DNA from: Calliopum simillimum
Lineage: Eukaryota; Arthropoda; Insecta; Diptera; Lauxaniidae
Reading direction: 5' to 3'
Length of the DNA: 64,000 nt
NCBI GenBank assembly: GCA_951812925.1
Contig: OX638368.1
Span: forward strand, 2,852,001-2,916,000
The notes under the pieces are model-generated. The model was not told where the DNA came from, did not search any database, and saw nothing but the letters and a program-made list of their open reading frames with translations. Made by a program: the position numbers and the translations under genes. Below are positions 13,101-28,100 of the stretch, piece after piece. Every line of letters starts with the position of its first letter. Position 1 is the first letter of the stretch.

Positions 13101-16100
13101 AATCACTTCTTATAGTCGATTTCTGTATCCCGGATTTCTCGCACTACTTATTTCAACGATATCCTTTCCACTGGGTACTGGGCAATTTATAGCTGGAGAG
13201 CTTAGTACACACGAGCAGGTGCTACAGCTGTTCAGTAATTTTACATGGTCGCGCGAAGACTTAACCGTGGAACAAGCAGCTATAGTAACACATTGGGTTA
13301 CGAGTTACACAAATGTTTTTGTCAATTTGGCATGTTACAGCATATTTACGGTGAGTTTGTATTATTTAAATATTCTGCATCATTTTTAGTTAGAATTTTT
13401 CCTTTTCTTGTCTCAGTTTTTCTTTTCCATTATCGCTTCGACCATACCAGTTCCATCAGGTATATTTATACCAGTTTTTAAGATAGGTGCGGGCTTGGGA
13501 CGTCTAATAGGTGAAAGCATGCACCTTTGGTTCCCAAATGGTGTACGCTATGGTGGACGTCTATCTCCTATTCTACCTGGTGGATATGCTGTAGTTGGTG
13601 CTGCTGCCTTCTCTGGCGCTGTCACGCATACTGTATCCGTTGCGGTCATTATATTCGAAATGACAGGTCAGATAACACATGTGGTACCTGTTATGATAGC
13701 CGTGCTAATTTCCAATGCGGTTGCGGCGCTGTTACAGCCCTCAATGTATGACAGCATTATATTGATTAAAAAATTGCCCTATCTACCCGATTTATTACCA
13801 TCGAGTTCGGGTATGTATAGCATCTATGTGGAGGATTTCATGGTACGTGATGTTAAATACATTTGGCATGGTATTTCATATCAGAAGTTAAAGGAAGTTC
13901 TTAAGATGAACAAAACCTTACGAAGTCTACCATTGGTAGATACACCAGAAAACATGATTTTACTGGGCTCAGTGCAGCGCTATGAATTAATTAAAATGAT
14001 AGAAAAACACATAGGACGTGAGAAACGTATGGAGATGGCACAAAAGTGGCAAAAAGAAGCCGAAGAAAAGTAGGTCATCAAAACTGAAAAATGGTTTGGT
14101 TACTAAAATCTATGTTTATTGCTTTACAGGGCTCGCGAAGAAGAAAAAAAGAAACTTGAGGCAGAACAGCGTATGCGCCGTCCATCTCGTTTCGAAGTTA
14201 TACCTGCACCAGACATTCTTAGCTTACGACAGATTGCCAATGATGAAATGCTACCAGCAAAACAACGTCAAGAATCTTTTGCCAATAACCTCGCACCACG
14301 TAAATCAATTTTGAAGAAGACAAACTCCTTCAATTTGAAAGCATTTGCTGCACCCATTACTCATAGTCCTACCGTTACACCATATACCACCATAACCGGC
14401 ACAGAGTATCGAATCCGCACGGCATTTGAAGCCATTTTTAAGAAATCATCAACTTTGCAGGATGTGCAACCGGACCCGGAAACGGGCTCAATATCACCAG
14501 CAATAAGCGCTGTTGAAGTGCAACGAGCTCCAAGTACTCCGGGAATATCGAAAAAAGTTCAATTGGTAAGTTTAGATATTCTATTTTTAATTATTTTTAT
14601 GTAAAAAAGTTATTTGTTCATTAAATAAGTTAAGTATAAATTATTACAATATATATGGACATTTTGCTCTTTATTAAGCCAGCACAAAATTCATCGGATA
14701 GTTCTGAGAAGCCAGAAGAAGATAAATGGGTAAATGATGCAATTTCAATAAAAATTGTCAATTCATTTTTAAAACGTGAATAGCTAAATCGATAATTACA
14801 ACAACTGAGTTCCATTACGAGCTAAGAATATTATTGTAAAGATCTAAATTAGTAAGGCTAGATTTGAAAGGAAAAAATAGTAATCATTATAATTAATTTA
14901 TTGACCGACGACCTACAGATGTAAACCAGTTTGAAATTTATATAAGATCCGGGATAGGCTTATACATATGAAGGAAAACACGCCAAGTGTACCAGTTGAA
15001 AAAGTTGATGTTTGATGATAAATAATACGGGAGGACTTTGTCCTGGTCCGACAGTGGGTACTTCCGGTAGTTTCTAAGCTCGCATACCAAGATATTTTTA
15101 AATTTGATATTAAAACACGTAAATTAAAAAAAAAAAAAAATACAAATTTCCGTGATAACAGAGAAATTGTACCCACCATTAAAATAGGTCTGCCGGCCAT
15201 TTTCGGCAAAAAAAAATCGGTCGGCCGGAATTTTTCTGAATGGTTATGAAATTTACCATCGATTAATATAAAGATTGATCAAAATCCGCGATGAAGGCAA
15301 AACATTCCGAAAATTTAATAATTCAAAAATCATTTAAAAATATTTCTGCCATGCTACAACCATGCTGACCAAGCTTTTCTTATTCGTCTTAGTGTAAACT
15401 ACCCCAACGGGAAGAAATGAAGCTGCTTCCAAAAAGGGCGCAATAGAAGCACATCTCTGGTAGCATACAAAATATTTTCAGATTCTATTTTTTTTTTATT
15501 TCTTATAAAAGTTAATAAATCTTCCAAAACTTACAGAAAAAAAAAAAAATAGTTTTTTTTGAAATGGAACTTAAAATTTTGAAAAACTTCTACGGAAAGG
15601 TATTTCATGCTTCCAAATGTGTGCTTCTACGGAAGCGTATTTAAAGCGTATTTCATGTGCTTCTGAAGATGTGCATCTCCGCTAGGACATGCTGTGTTAA
15701 AAAAGATAAGCAGTGAGAACAGCACTGGAAGCAGCTTCTTGCTTCACTAGAAGCGCAACTAAAGTCGTTTCAATGCGCTTCCGTTTCCCGTTGGGACCAT
15801 TTTGCATTAAAAATTTCAGAATCCGCGATGACGGCACTTTTAGTATTGCCGGCTCCCGGACTATAAAAAATACAACACTTTAAAAAAATTTTCTTTAATT
15901 TTTTTGCACTTTTTTGAAAAAATATCCCCTTAAATTTTTTTGAAAAATACTTCAAACGAAAGCTCAATTTCTAAGCGTTTAAATGGTACATCTTTCAAGA
16001 TGGGATCCTTTTACACTTTTTCTATAAGATGCCTTGCTTTTTGAGAGAAAAAAGCGTTTTGCCGAAAACTTTCAATCGATTTCTTTAATATAAAAATTTT

Positions 16101-19100
16101 CTTAGTCGGAGGAAGCGTTATAATCTTGCACAATCATCGTCATTAATTTTCAATTTATTATTATTTTTCATTAAACCTTATGTTTTATTATAAGCAAGTA
16201 CCGCCAAATTCACCAGAAAGTGGAAAATCAAACAAAGTAGTAAGTAAAATCCATATCAATTTTCTAAAAAATGTCCAGAAAAATATCAAAATACCAGGCT
16301 TTGTTTTACAAAAGGTTACGGAATATATATGTACATATATGTATTAGGGTGCAGCACATTTCAAAAAAATTAGTGGGGGAGATGTGTGCTAGGGGTCTGC
16401 ACAAGACATCTTGTTTGCGTTTTAAGACATTTCATTTCAAGATACGTTATATCTTGTACCCGTTTTTTATTTATTAAATGCTCCAGTTCAGTGTCGTGTG
16501 TAAATGTCTTGACAGAACTAAGATTTGAAAAAAAAAAAAAAAATAAACAAATACTGTGCTGACCTGTCTTGTTTTATTTGTTTCAGTTTATTTAGTGTGC
16601 ATACTGTAGTAGCAATGTACACTACTAAATGCTAATGTAGTCATAAGAGAAGCTTATCGCCCTCTTCTTGTGCCTCTTTTTTGTCTATGCTCTCCCTCTC
16701 TCTTGCAAAAATGTATGAAAGCTACTACAATTCTGGATTACCAATGTGTTGCAACTTGCAAGTTTTACCATATGAAGGGTATAGAAGCAAAGGCAGCAAT
16801 CTCCATTTCTTTTTCTGAGTGTGTCTGTTAGTGTTTGACCACAAGGTATCATCAAATGCTAGAAGATGGTACGATCAAAGAGAATCAGAGACGACAATCT
16901 CTTCTTTAATCATGGACATGTTTGATAGTGACATCTAGTTGTATTTGATGATAGCTTATGATCAAGCACTATCAAACACGTTCACAAACAAAATGGAGAT
17001 TACTGCCTTTGCTTCTATATCACTCATATCATAAATTTTACTGTAGTTTCTTTACTCGCACGTTTTACAGTAACCTGAAGTATTTGTTTTTATAACATGG
17101 TGTACATTGATGTATTTTTTAGAATCAAGTTTTTTTTTTCACACCGATAAAACAAGATATATACATTAAGTGTCAAAATGAAATCAGTGTACATAGTGAT
17201 TTGAATCTTGAATTTTTTGGATCAAATGCATCAGTTCAGTGTAAAATACGCAAGTAAAAAAAAGTACACTTTATTTCAAGATGTCTTGTGTAGGCCCCTA
17301 ATGTGTGTACCTTGATCCACTTTTCAGTTTTTTCAATGAGCTGGATTTTCCAGAAAAGTTTCTTTAGTTTTTTGATTAAGTTATATTTCTACAATGCTTG
17401 CAGTATCTAATGACGTGACAATGATATTTCTATGTCTTACCATTGAGTAGAAATATTGCTTTTCCGTACCAATCTCAAACAGTACACCATACAAATGTAC
17501 CTTGGACCACCAAAAATAAAAAGCGGTACGTTTTATGTAGGTAATAAATTATAAAAGGACCATTTATTATATAATCAAAAGCAACATTTTTTTTTTTTTT
17601 TTTCAATAAAAATAAAGAATTAATCTATATATATAAAAATGACTGTGTGTCTGTGTGTCTGTGTGTCTGAAGCATTATCACTCAGAAACCATTCGTCCAA
17701 TTGAGCTGAAAATTTGGAAATGAGTATATATTAGGTTTGGGAATGTTTTTATGCTATACACGAAGGTTTCCGAAGACCACCCGAAGGCTTAATAGTCAAA
17801 ACGAAGAATATCTAGGTACACTAGAGGAAAAATATCTATGACAAGCTTTGAACAAGTTTTAACTGATAGTTTTTTGGAATACCCGAAGTCTGCCGAATGT
17901 CACCCGAGGGCTTCATAGTCAAAACGAAGAATATCTAGGTATACGAGAGGGAAAAAATCTATGGCGGACTAACAACAAGCTTTAAGTGATAGTTTTTTGT
18001 GACACCCGAAGGTGTTCTAAGGTCACCCGAAGGCTTCATAATCAAAACGAAGAATATCTAGGTATACGAGAGGGAAAAAATTTATGGTGAACTATCAACA
18101 AACTTAAACTGATAGTTTTTTGGAATACCCGATGCTTCCCGAAGGTCACCCGAAGGCTTCATAGTCAAAACGAAGAATATCTAGATGTACTACAGGAAAA
18201 CCATCTAAGACAAACTATCAACAACCCTTAATTGATGGTTTCCTGGGACACTCCAGCTATGCCATTGCCAATTTTTAAGATGGTTTGAAATGAAATTAAC
18301 TTTCTCAAAATACCTAAATTTTTATTGGTGACGTGGCAGTGGCGTAAATCAAAATTTTATCCCTGTGTACCTTCTAAGCTATTGGGAATCAAAAAACAAA
18401 ACAAACATGCCTAGCGAAGCGGGCAAAGAAGGCTAGTCATAAATAAAAATTATAACACAAAAATATCTATTTGGAAAAAAAACAATTAATTAATCAAACA
18501 CTGGTTGTACATAATTACATTAACCACGTAAATAGTAATAATATTATATTGAAGGGCGATTATTGTTCCTGGTTGCCCGTCGATAAAGCCTCGCTGGTCA
18601 ATAAGCATAGGTCCAAGGTACACACAGACAGCATGTTTTAAAAACAGTTTTACGTACTTATCTTAAAAATCACAAAACCATTAATTTCAAATATTTTAAA
18701 GGGGTTTCCCTTTGTACATTTTTTTTCTTGGACTCCTTAGTCTTCCGGAAGAAATATAAATTTAATGATTCATAAAATGATTTATTTGTTAAAATTCAAG
18801 GCACAAAAAACAAACGGAGACTTCAGACCCCAATAGCAATTCTATTCTGCTATATATTTTTCTTACAAATCCTACTGCATACCATAATACAACTTCTGGA
18901 AAAAGGAACGACCTAAGTGTGTTGGTGATTACCACCTATGGTACACAGACGGCTCTAAAACGAATTAGGCAGTTGAAGCTGGTGTGTATGGGGTAAGGCC
19001 GCATACAAACATATTTGCAAGCATGGGTCCAAAAAACTCAGTGTTTCAGGCGGAAGTACATGCAATCGAGCTTTGCCTGACTGAATATGATAGTAGGCGT

Positions 19101-22100
19101 CCAAATGGAATAAACATCTATATTCTATCAGACAGGAAGGCGGCACTATTAGCATTAAACTCTTTCAGAATAACATCGTTGATAGTCTGGGAGTGCCATC
19201 AACTGCTCATAATACTCGCCTCACTTCACCTCATTTGGGTACCTGGACACAGTGGAATTGAAGATAATGAAACAGCAGATCAGCTTGCAAGAGAGGACTC
19301 ATTTACACACTACTCTATTCTGTGGCCCTCCTTGGAGTTTTATTGAACTAAACCTAAGCAATTGGCTGGACAACAAAGTTCGGGAAGGCTAAGACAACAC
19401 CCTAGGGCAAAGGCAATCAAAAGTATTCAAGCCAAGTGTTTCCAATCAAAAGACTTATGCTGAGCAAGAAAGGTATAAGGACTGTTACAGGATTTCTCAC
19501 GGGACATTGCCCAGTAAGGAAGCACCTTTTCAACATGGGTTTGGTCCCGAATGAATTTTGTAGATTCTGTAATGAAGAAGAGGAAACAGCAGAACACATC
19601 CCATGTCCTTGTGACAACCTAGCAAGACGCAGGCTTCGTTAATTTTCTATCGACTTCTGACTTCTAAGCCAGTCTTATCGGCGTTAGGACAATAGGTCAC
19701 TGGATTCCAACCCTTTTCTAACTCTAATTCTAATTCTTACAATCCATTTTTCCATAGCTCAAAGTTTGTCCGCTAGAGAGTTAAATAAAACTCGGGTGTA
19801 TTGGAAAAAAAAATTAAAGAAGAAGCCAAGAGCTTTCAAAAATGCTCTTCAAAAGAGTAATTGGTTGAACTTCCGCGAGATGTTGCGGATTTTACATATC
19901 TGTTTTAGGTCTGTTCGTTATGATTTCCAGTAAAAATTATCCAGTAACTAAGTAATTTTGGGAGAGTAAAAAACTATTTGCTCGCAAAGAGAAAAAAATG
20001 CTTTGTGCAAACAGAACGGAATCCAGTAACAATTGTCCAGTAAAGACTAGTAAACCGATGATTTTGACACTTTGCAATATTTTGGAAAAATGTTTTTGAA
20101 AACATTTCATTTTTTAATTATGAAAAAAAATGCCAAGTGTCAAAAACATATGTTTAAACCAAATGCGTTTCATTAACAATTTGTAGGGGTAAGTGGGGTA
20201 AAGTGGGAAGTGGGGTAAAGTGGGAAATGCCTCTTTCCGGGCAAACTAGCAAAGTATAGCTGTAATGCGCTTCTGAAATGTACTTGTAATGACCGTAAAC
20301 AAATCTTTATGGTATCGCGACGCGTGCAGACGCATTTTTGTGCTCTCTGGAATCATGCAAAGTTTTTAAGTGATTTTGAAATTTCATTTTTAAATTTTTA
20401 AACATCGATATTTGTACTGTTTTTGGAGATAAACCGATTGTAAGTACACTAAAATATTCTTTGTAGGTAGTCTTAATTCTGATTACGCAAAAGGATTCCG
20501 TGTAATTCATAGAGTGAAAGACTGAAGTTTACAGTTTTTTGCAAAATGTGGTGTTGGGGTAAAGTGGGAAATGTTATTTTACGATTGCTCGTCCCCATTT
20601 GTCAACGTATTATTGGCCAAGCAAAACAGAAATCTAGCAGAGGTCGGAAAACACGAAAAGCGCCGTTTTAACAACTCCAGAAAAGTAAACCGAAAAAGAG
20701 GAAAGCGAATCACAAAAAAATAGAGTGCCAGGAGCAAAAAAGCACCACCAGCAAAGAAAGCGTCAAAGAAACAAAGGAGTGCTAGCTCTGATGAAGATCG
20801 AGATTTTTGCACCATTTGCAGTCACAATACCATCAAATGCAACAAAAAGCATTGTCAACGTCCAGTTCACTTGAAATGCGTTAACCTCACTACAAGCTTC
20901 TTTAATTGCAAAAACTGTGACTCGGACTTGGATATTTCATCAGAGAACGACGAATAAGCTACAATTTCACCTTTTCTTACAATAAAGATATTAGCACTTT
21001 GTTTCAACATTTGTGTTAGTTTTAATAACTTTTTGAAAGTTTCCCACTTTACCCCACGATTTTTAATTTTTGCCATTTTGGGCATCCTCGGTCAAAGCGT
21101 CAGAACAGAAAATCCATATTTTCGGTTCGTTTCTTCGGTAAAAATTAAGCTTATTTAATTTTCTTTACTATAGGAAGTTGAAACATGGAATAATAAGAAG
21201 TTTTGTTCATTTTATGGAGCTTCGAAAAAAAATTTCCCACTTTACCCCACTTACCCCTACAAATTATCACAAAACAAACAGACCTTATGAAGTAAAATTG
21301 TGTTGTACACGAAGAATAAGAATATAAATTCTTCATACTTAACGATCCCCGAAAAAATGGAAAACTTAATCATTTCGTAACCTTTTGCAAGGTAAAACCT
21401 ATCTTTTGACTGAACTTTTATCTGCACTCAAGTCAGAACTAAAAATAATAAATCGAAATATCTGTCTATTTGATTTTCGCTGCAAGGAACCGAATTTAAG
21501 CGATGTGCCAAAAGAACTAGCAGATAAATATACGGTAGGTCACTTCTAAAGACATTATATATAGGTACTTATGTAAGTGTTGTACGAACTTATGTATGGC
21601 ATTGGGGCTATTTCAACCAAGTTAATCTCTTCAACATGCAATTTGAGAATGGGTTTTGGGTACTTTACTTTCGTAAAATCGATGTCAAGTTGTGCAATAT
21701 TTTGAAAAAGATTTCTCCATCACTCATTCAGCTCGCTATTGCAAAGGTCAACTTAGTTGAGATCGACTTTAAAATGTTGGTACTTGAAAAAGTCACAACT
21801 AATAAGTAGGTTTATTGTCTAAAACATTTCTATTTACATATCTTGTGATACATAATCTATTTATATATTATCTGCACTCATTTCTAAACACCCAGTCATC
21901 TAGCATGAAAAAGACCAAGTCAGTGCAACTGGTATGTTTATGTTCTTTTTTATAATAAATAATGATATTTATGTACATAGTAAAAGTTTATCTATATATA
22001 CACAGTAAAAATTTTAGTTTAATTTTAAAACTGAAAAAGTTTTGATATAGAACAATGCCAAAAAAAGTTTTAATTTTAAACTAAGTATTTTGAAGTAAAG

Positions 22101-25100
22101 AGAGAGAGAAAAATGAAAAAACAAAATGAAAAAATTTTAATTTTAAACTATAATCGGAAAAAAAAACTATCCATACTAAAATTCTAACCAAGGGTACAAC
22201 ACCTTATACCTACATATGCAGATAAATTGCGAAGTCTTTAGCTCATTCGGCTATTAAGCTTATTGACGTAGTTGTGTGAAATTCGTATTTAAACAATTGA
22301 ATGGGTTTATTTGAAAGTGGAATAAGTCCAATTCCAGAAAAATTGAGTTTATGGTAGTTATAGCTAGCTATATATGTCCTCTTTTTATATTGAAAATGAC
22401 AGACTCGTTCGACCACGATTTCATCAAAAATTACTCAAAAGAACATTTCATGAAAAACATTTTTACAAAAATGATTTTTTTGAAAGTGGAATAAGTCCAT
22501 TTTTTCATCTACTGCTATACAGAAGGTTTTGCTTTTAAATCAATTTAAAAATATTGGCAAGCGTTATTAAACCGGTGTTAAGTGTTTGCTACTGTAAATT
22601 AATCAAATTTTGTTATGCTGTAAAAATTTTTACAAGTGTAATAGAAAATAGTTGAGTTTTTTTGGTCTGAATGGACTTATTCCACTTTCATTTATAATAA
22701 ATTTAAAAATTTGTTATACTTTTGTATGACTTATTCCATTTTACTCACAAAATATTTTGTAAATTAAAGCAAAGGAAAATTAAAACTTAGAAAAATTTTA
22801 CTTTAAAAACTGTTGTTGTTTTTTTTCGTTTCTTTTTGCCCAAGTAGAGCTCTGAAAATTAATTACAACTACAATAACAACAAAAAGTTCTTGTCAGACC
22901 TACTTTCGGAGATATAGTCATCGGAAGATCGCGATATATCTTTTATAAAAATTATTATAAGTTGGGAACCCCTGAAAGGATTTCAATAATATTGGTGTCA
23001 TACGAAAGATATGTTAATTTGCTACAAAATTGACTCACACAAAAATTTTAATCCGAGTCGTGGTTTTAGAGATATTGCAAGTTTTCAGAAATTTTGACCA
23101 TTGTTTTTTTTTTTAAAGCACTATTTTTCCAAAAACTGTATCATTAATGCACAGTTTTAGTAACATATTATAAAAGCTCAATTTATTACCTTTCATTTGA
23201 CATGTATTTTGTAATTGATTTTTGCATTACGTATTTTTTTATAGGAAAACAAAAAAGTAAGTTATTGGAAAACATCGGAAGAGTCTAAAGGAATCGGAAT
23301 TAATCGAAGACTATCTAAAAACATCGCTATTGTTGTTCTTATTGCTGTTATTGTTATTTTTGTAGTTGGTATTATTGTTTTTCTTGTAATGTTTTTCAAA
23401 ATTTCATGGAAATTTCTTTGGTTCACTTTTTTATTTTCCTTTAAAAAAATATGATAATGCAGAAAATCAGGTACAAATTACATGTCAAATGAAAGCAAAT
23501 AAACTGGGCTTTTGTAATATGTTACTAAAACTATGCATTAATCATACAGTTTTTGGAAAAATAGTGGTTTAAAAAAAAAGAAATGGTCAAAATTTCTGAA
23601 AATCTGCAATATCTCTAAAACCACGACTTGGATTAAAATTTTTTGTGGGTTGATTTTGTAGCAAGTTAACATATCTTTTGTATGACACTAATATTATTAA
23701 AAATCCTCTTAGGGGTTTCCAACTTATAATAATTTTTATAAAAGATATATCTCAATATTCCGATGGCTATATCTCTGAAAGTAGGTTCGACAAGAACTTT
23801 TTGTTTTTGTTGTTGTTGTAACTAATTTTCAGAGCCCTACTTGAGCAAAAAGAAACGAAAAGAAACAACAACAGTTTTTAAAGTAAAATTTTTCTAAGTT
23901 TTAATTTTCCTTTGCTTTAATTTACAAAATATTTTGTGAGCAAAAATCGAATAAGTCATACAAAAGTATAACAAATTTTTAAATTTATTATAAATGAAAG
24001 TGGAATAAGTCCATTCAGACCAAAAAAACTCAACTATTTTCTTTTACACTAGTAAAAATTTTTACAGCATAACAAAATTTGATTAATTTACAGTGGTAAA
24101 CACTAAACACCGGTTTAATAACGCTTGCCAATATTTTTAAATTGAGTCGTACGCAAACCCTTCAATATCTCAGTTTATGAAAAAGTGGACTTATTCCACT
24201 TTCAAAAAAACCCATTCAATTAATTAATTTATTTTGTGCTCTTTTGATAAATAAAATTTCTCAAACTTTGATGGCATTAGTTTCAAACCAAAAGTATTAA
24301 AATCGGCGCAGAGAATATTTTAATACTTTTCTTGGACTTATTTTAAAACTAAAAATGATTAGTTTTTTGAATTTAAAGTTATTTTAGGATTGTTTTTAAG
24401 ACACTTTGGTATTAAAAAATTGAAAAAACTAAATGGTTTAAAAGTAATTATTTTTTGTGATAAAATTAAAACCTACCGGAATAAATTTCAACCTTTTTTG
24501 GAATAAATTTTAAATTTAATACCAAAACAGTTTAAAATCAATACCGAATGGAATCAAAAGTAAACTATAATTTTTTACTGTGTATAAAAATGTAGTGTGC
24601 TTGTGTTTGTCGACTTATAACTTTGAAACCGCTTAACCGATCGTTACCATTTTCGCACTATGTATTTGTTTTGTAATGCAGGTGGTTTATAGCTATGCTA
24701 AAGAGGGATCGGGTGAGGGGGAGCTGCAGCCCCCATACAAAAAAAAAAAAAAAACATTTAAAATGCTATATCTCTGCAGGTATTGCAGATTTTGATATAA
24801 AACCTGGTACGTGGATACAAATTTTTACTGCCAATCAACGTGCAAAAAGTGGAGTGGATTGAGCAAAGGGGTGTTTCATCTGTCACACAAAAAAATAACT
24901 TTAAATGCTATATCTCTGTAGGAATAGCAGCTTTTGCTATAAAAATTGGTACATAAATATAAATAGTGTCAACCATTAGCCTTGCAAAAGATTGCAGGGA
25001 TCGCTCATGAGGTTGTTGCGCACGCTATAGAGAAAAATTAGTTTAAATGATAAATCCTTGCTCCTTTAGCAGCTTTCGTTCAAATCGAACTCATCGCGCC

Positions 25101-28100
25101 ACCTATTGAAAAAGGGCAGAATAACGTTTGCCGGGACCGCTGGTAAATTTATATATTTACACATTGTACATTTTTTTTTTATTTATTTTTTTAGCCCCGA
25201 GAACGTGTTATCGATATGTCGCCAGAGGATCAAAAGAAATGGGAAATGGAAGAAATGCATAAATCAATAGACTTAGAAAAGGCCAATGTTCACATCGATC
25301 CATCGCCATTTCAACTTGTCGAACGCACATCAATTCTAAAAGTTCACTCACTCTTTTCTATGGTCGGTATAAACCATGCATACGTGACAAAAATTGGACG
25401 TTTGGTTGGTGTTGTTGGCCTGAAAGAAGTAAGTAACCTCAGAAGCAAACAAAAAAAAAAAAAAATAAATAAATCTTAGAAATTCTGTAATTACCGCTGG
25501 CAGTCTGAAAGATGATATCTAGAAAGTGGGTTTAATCTTGTCGTCTGAACCATATGAATGGGTTTTTTTTTTGAAAGTGGAATCAGCCCATTTCTTCATA
25601 AGCTGAAATATTTTATAAGTGTTTCCGTACGACTGAACTTACAAATATTGATTGATAAGCGTTAATTAACTGGTTAGAGTTTTTACCACTGTAAATTTAT
25701 AAAATTTTGTAACGTATTATAATTTTTGACAAGTGAATTCGGATTAAGCACCGACAAATACATCGCAAATGATTATTATTGTTTTAGTTTTTTTTTAAAA
25801 TGTACCGTTTTTCGACCTCATTTTAAAAAACGATCAGCTAGGATTTCATTCCGAACAGATTTCGAAACTATGAAATAGCTGGAATAAGATGATGTGAAAT
25901 GTTTCATTAGGCATTTTCATGAAACTTCTTTTTTAATTAAGGATAGGTGTGCACGGTGGTTTTTAAAAAATTTTAACTTTTTGAAATACCACCCGCGATT
26001 TTTTTCAGGGATAATGTTGGGGGACCCTTCCAGTATCTAAATCCGCAATCCGCGAAATCGAACGTCCAGCCGTTTTTTTTTTTTCGACCTTTTAGTTTTT
26101 TTTAACGATTTTTGAGTATATCTCGGTGTGTATATACATGTTATGTACACATATATATGTATATACGTACATATATATAATTGTATATGTATATATGTGT
26201 AATATATATATATGGATACATATATACATACATACATACATACATATAAAAGGTATCATTTCCGCACCATTTATTTTTTAAAAAATCGGTTTTTTGTATT
26301 TAAGAAAAACACAAACAAAAACCGGAAACGAAAGTAATCACTTCAAATGTGATTTTTGATGCTTAATCCGATTCCGGTATTAGAATTGCTCTGTTACGTC
26401 TGGACTTTGAGATATCCTTACATATATGTTTAAAGGACACCATTTTTTTTCCTATTTTTGATGTTATATAACAAGATAAGGTAATATTATGCCGTAAAAT
26501 CTGGTATGACAGTTAATAGCCCTAGTTTTTTCCTTAAAAACTCAATCAAACCGATAACGATATCTTTTTTTTTGTCGGAGATATCTTTGCCTAAAAAGTT
26601 AAAAAAGTGCAAAAACACGATTTTTGGCTATATTGGATGTTATATGCAGGGCACACAAAATTTTTTTGGGAATTTCTATTACCAGAAACATTTGGTACTT
26701 TCTTTTGGCTTTAAATTGAGCTATCAAATGTTCATCTGCCATATTTTTCTGCGAAGTTATGTTAACTTTAAAATCACACCATGAAACTTAAAGCGAAAAA
26801 TCTCGGTTTTCGGCTATATTTGAGGTTGTATACAGTACGGACGAAATTCGTCTGCTCTTTTTTACCAACCGAAGCATTTAAAACCATTCTTTATCTTCAA
26901 AATGAGCTAATAAGAGGTCTCTTGTGATTGTTTTCCACAAAGTTATGACCATTTAAAAATTACATTATGGAGTGCAAACTCACAGTGTACGAGTATTCCT
27001 TATATTGCTGCAACATGTCGTCTTAAAATAGTCATAACTTTGTAGAAAACAATCACAGGAGACCACTTATTAGCTCATTTTGAAGATAAAGAATGGTTTT
27101 AAATGCTTCGGTTGGTAAAAAAGAGCAGACGAATTTCGTCCGTACTGTATACAACCTCAAATATAGCCGAAAACCGAGATTTTTCGCTTTAAGTTTCATG
27201 GTGTGATTTTAAAGTTAACATAACTTCGCAGAAAAATATTGCAGATGAACATTTGATAGCTCAATTCAAAGCCAAAAGAAAGTACCAAATGTTTCTGGTA
27301 ATAGAAATTCCCAAAAAAATTTTGTGTGCCCTGCATATAACATCCAATATAGCCAAAAATCGTGTTTTTGCACTTTTTTAACTTTTTAGGCAAAGATAGC
27401 TCCGACAAAAAAAAAGATATCGTTATCGGTTTGATTGAGTTTTTAAGGAAAAAACTAGGGCTATTAACTGTCATACCAGATTTTACGGCATAATATTACC
27501 TTATCTTGTTATATAACATCAAAAATAGGAAAAAAAGTGGTGTCCTTTAAACATATATGTAAGGATATCTCAAAGTCCAGACGTAACAGAGCAATTCTAA
27601 TACCGGAATCGGATTAAGCATCAAAAATCACATTTGAAGTGATTACTTTCGTTTCCGGTTTTTGTTTGTGTTTTTCTTAAATACAAAAAACCGATTTTTT
27701 AAAAAATAAATGGTGCGGAAATGATACCTTTTATATGTATGTATGTATGTATGTATATATGTATCCATATATATATATTACACATATATACATATACAAT
27801 TATATATATGTACGTATATACATATATATGTGTACATAACATGTATATACACACCGAGATATACTCAAAAATCGTTAAAAAAAACTAAAAGGTCGAAAAA
27901 AAAAAAAACGGCTGGACGTTCGATTTCGCGGATTGCGGATTTAGATACTGGAAGGGTCCCCCAACATTATCCCTGAAAAAAATCGCGGGTGGTATTTCAA
28001 AAAGTTAAAATTTTTTAAAAACCACCGTGTGTGCGAATGGACTTTCGCATTCATTTATATCAAATTGAAAAGTTTGTTATATTTTAGTGGGACTTGCTTC

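Larger units (their letters stand above)
21991..25144 (+). mobile_element. Helitron split by nested insertions
   Basis: The 5' piece TCTATATATA (21991-22000) continues after a 2.58 kb insertion as TATAAAAATGTAGTGTGC (24583 on), matching the start of the other Helitron at 17624 once the TATA duplication is removed. The 3' end GTTTGCCGGGACCGCTGGT ends CTGGT (CTRRT) at 25144. Inside, AAATGCTATATCTCTGYAGG recurs about every 130 bases. There is no Rep/helicase. The 3' hairpin is weak. Confidence 0.65.

Noticed and set aside
14018..14314. 98-codon ORF overlapping ClC-a exon j
   Set aside because: Reads across an intron in a different frame from the conserved linker; shadow.
26506..27474. Two nearly identical 92-codon ORFs facing each other
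   Set aside because: Mirror images forced by the 25952-28029 palindrome; no recognisable protein and the other copy of the same family lacks them.
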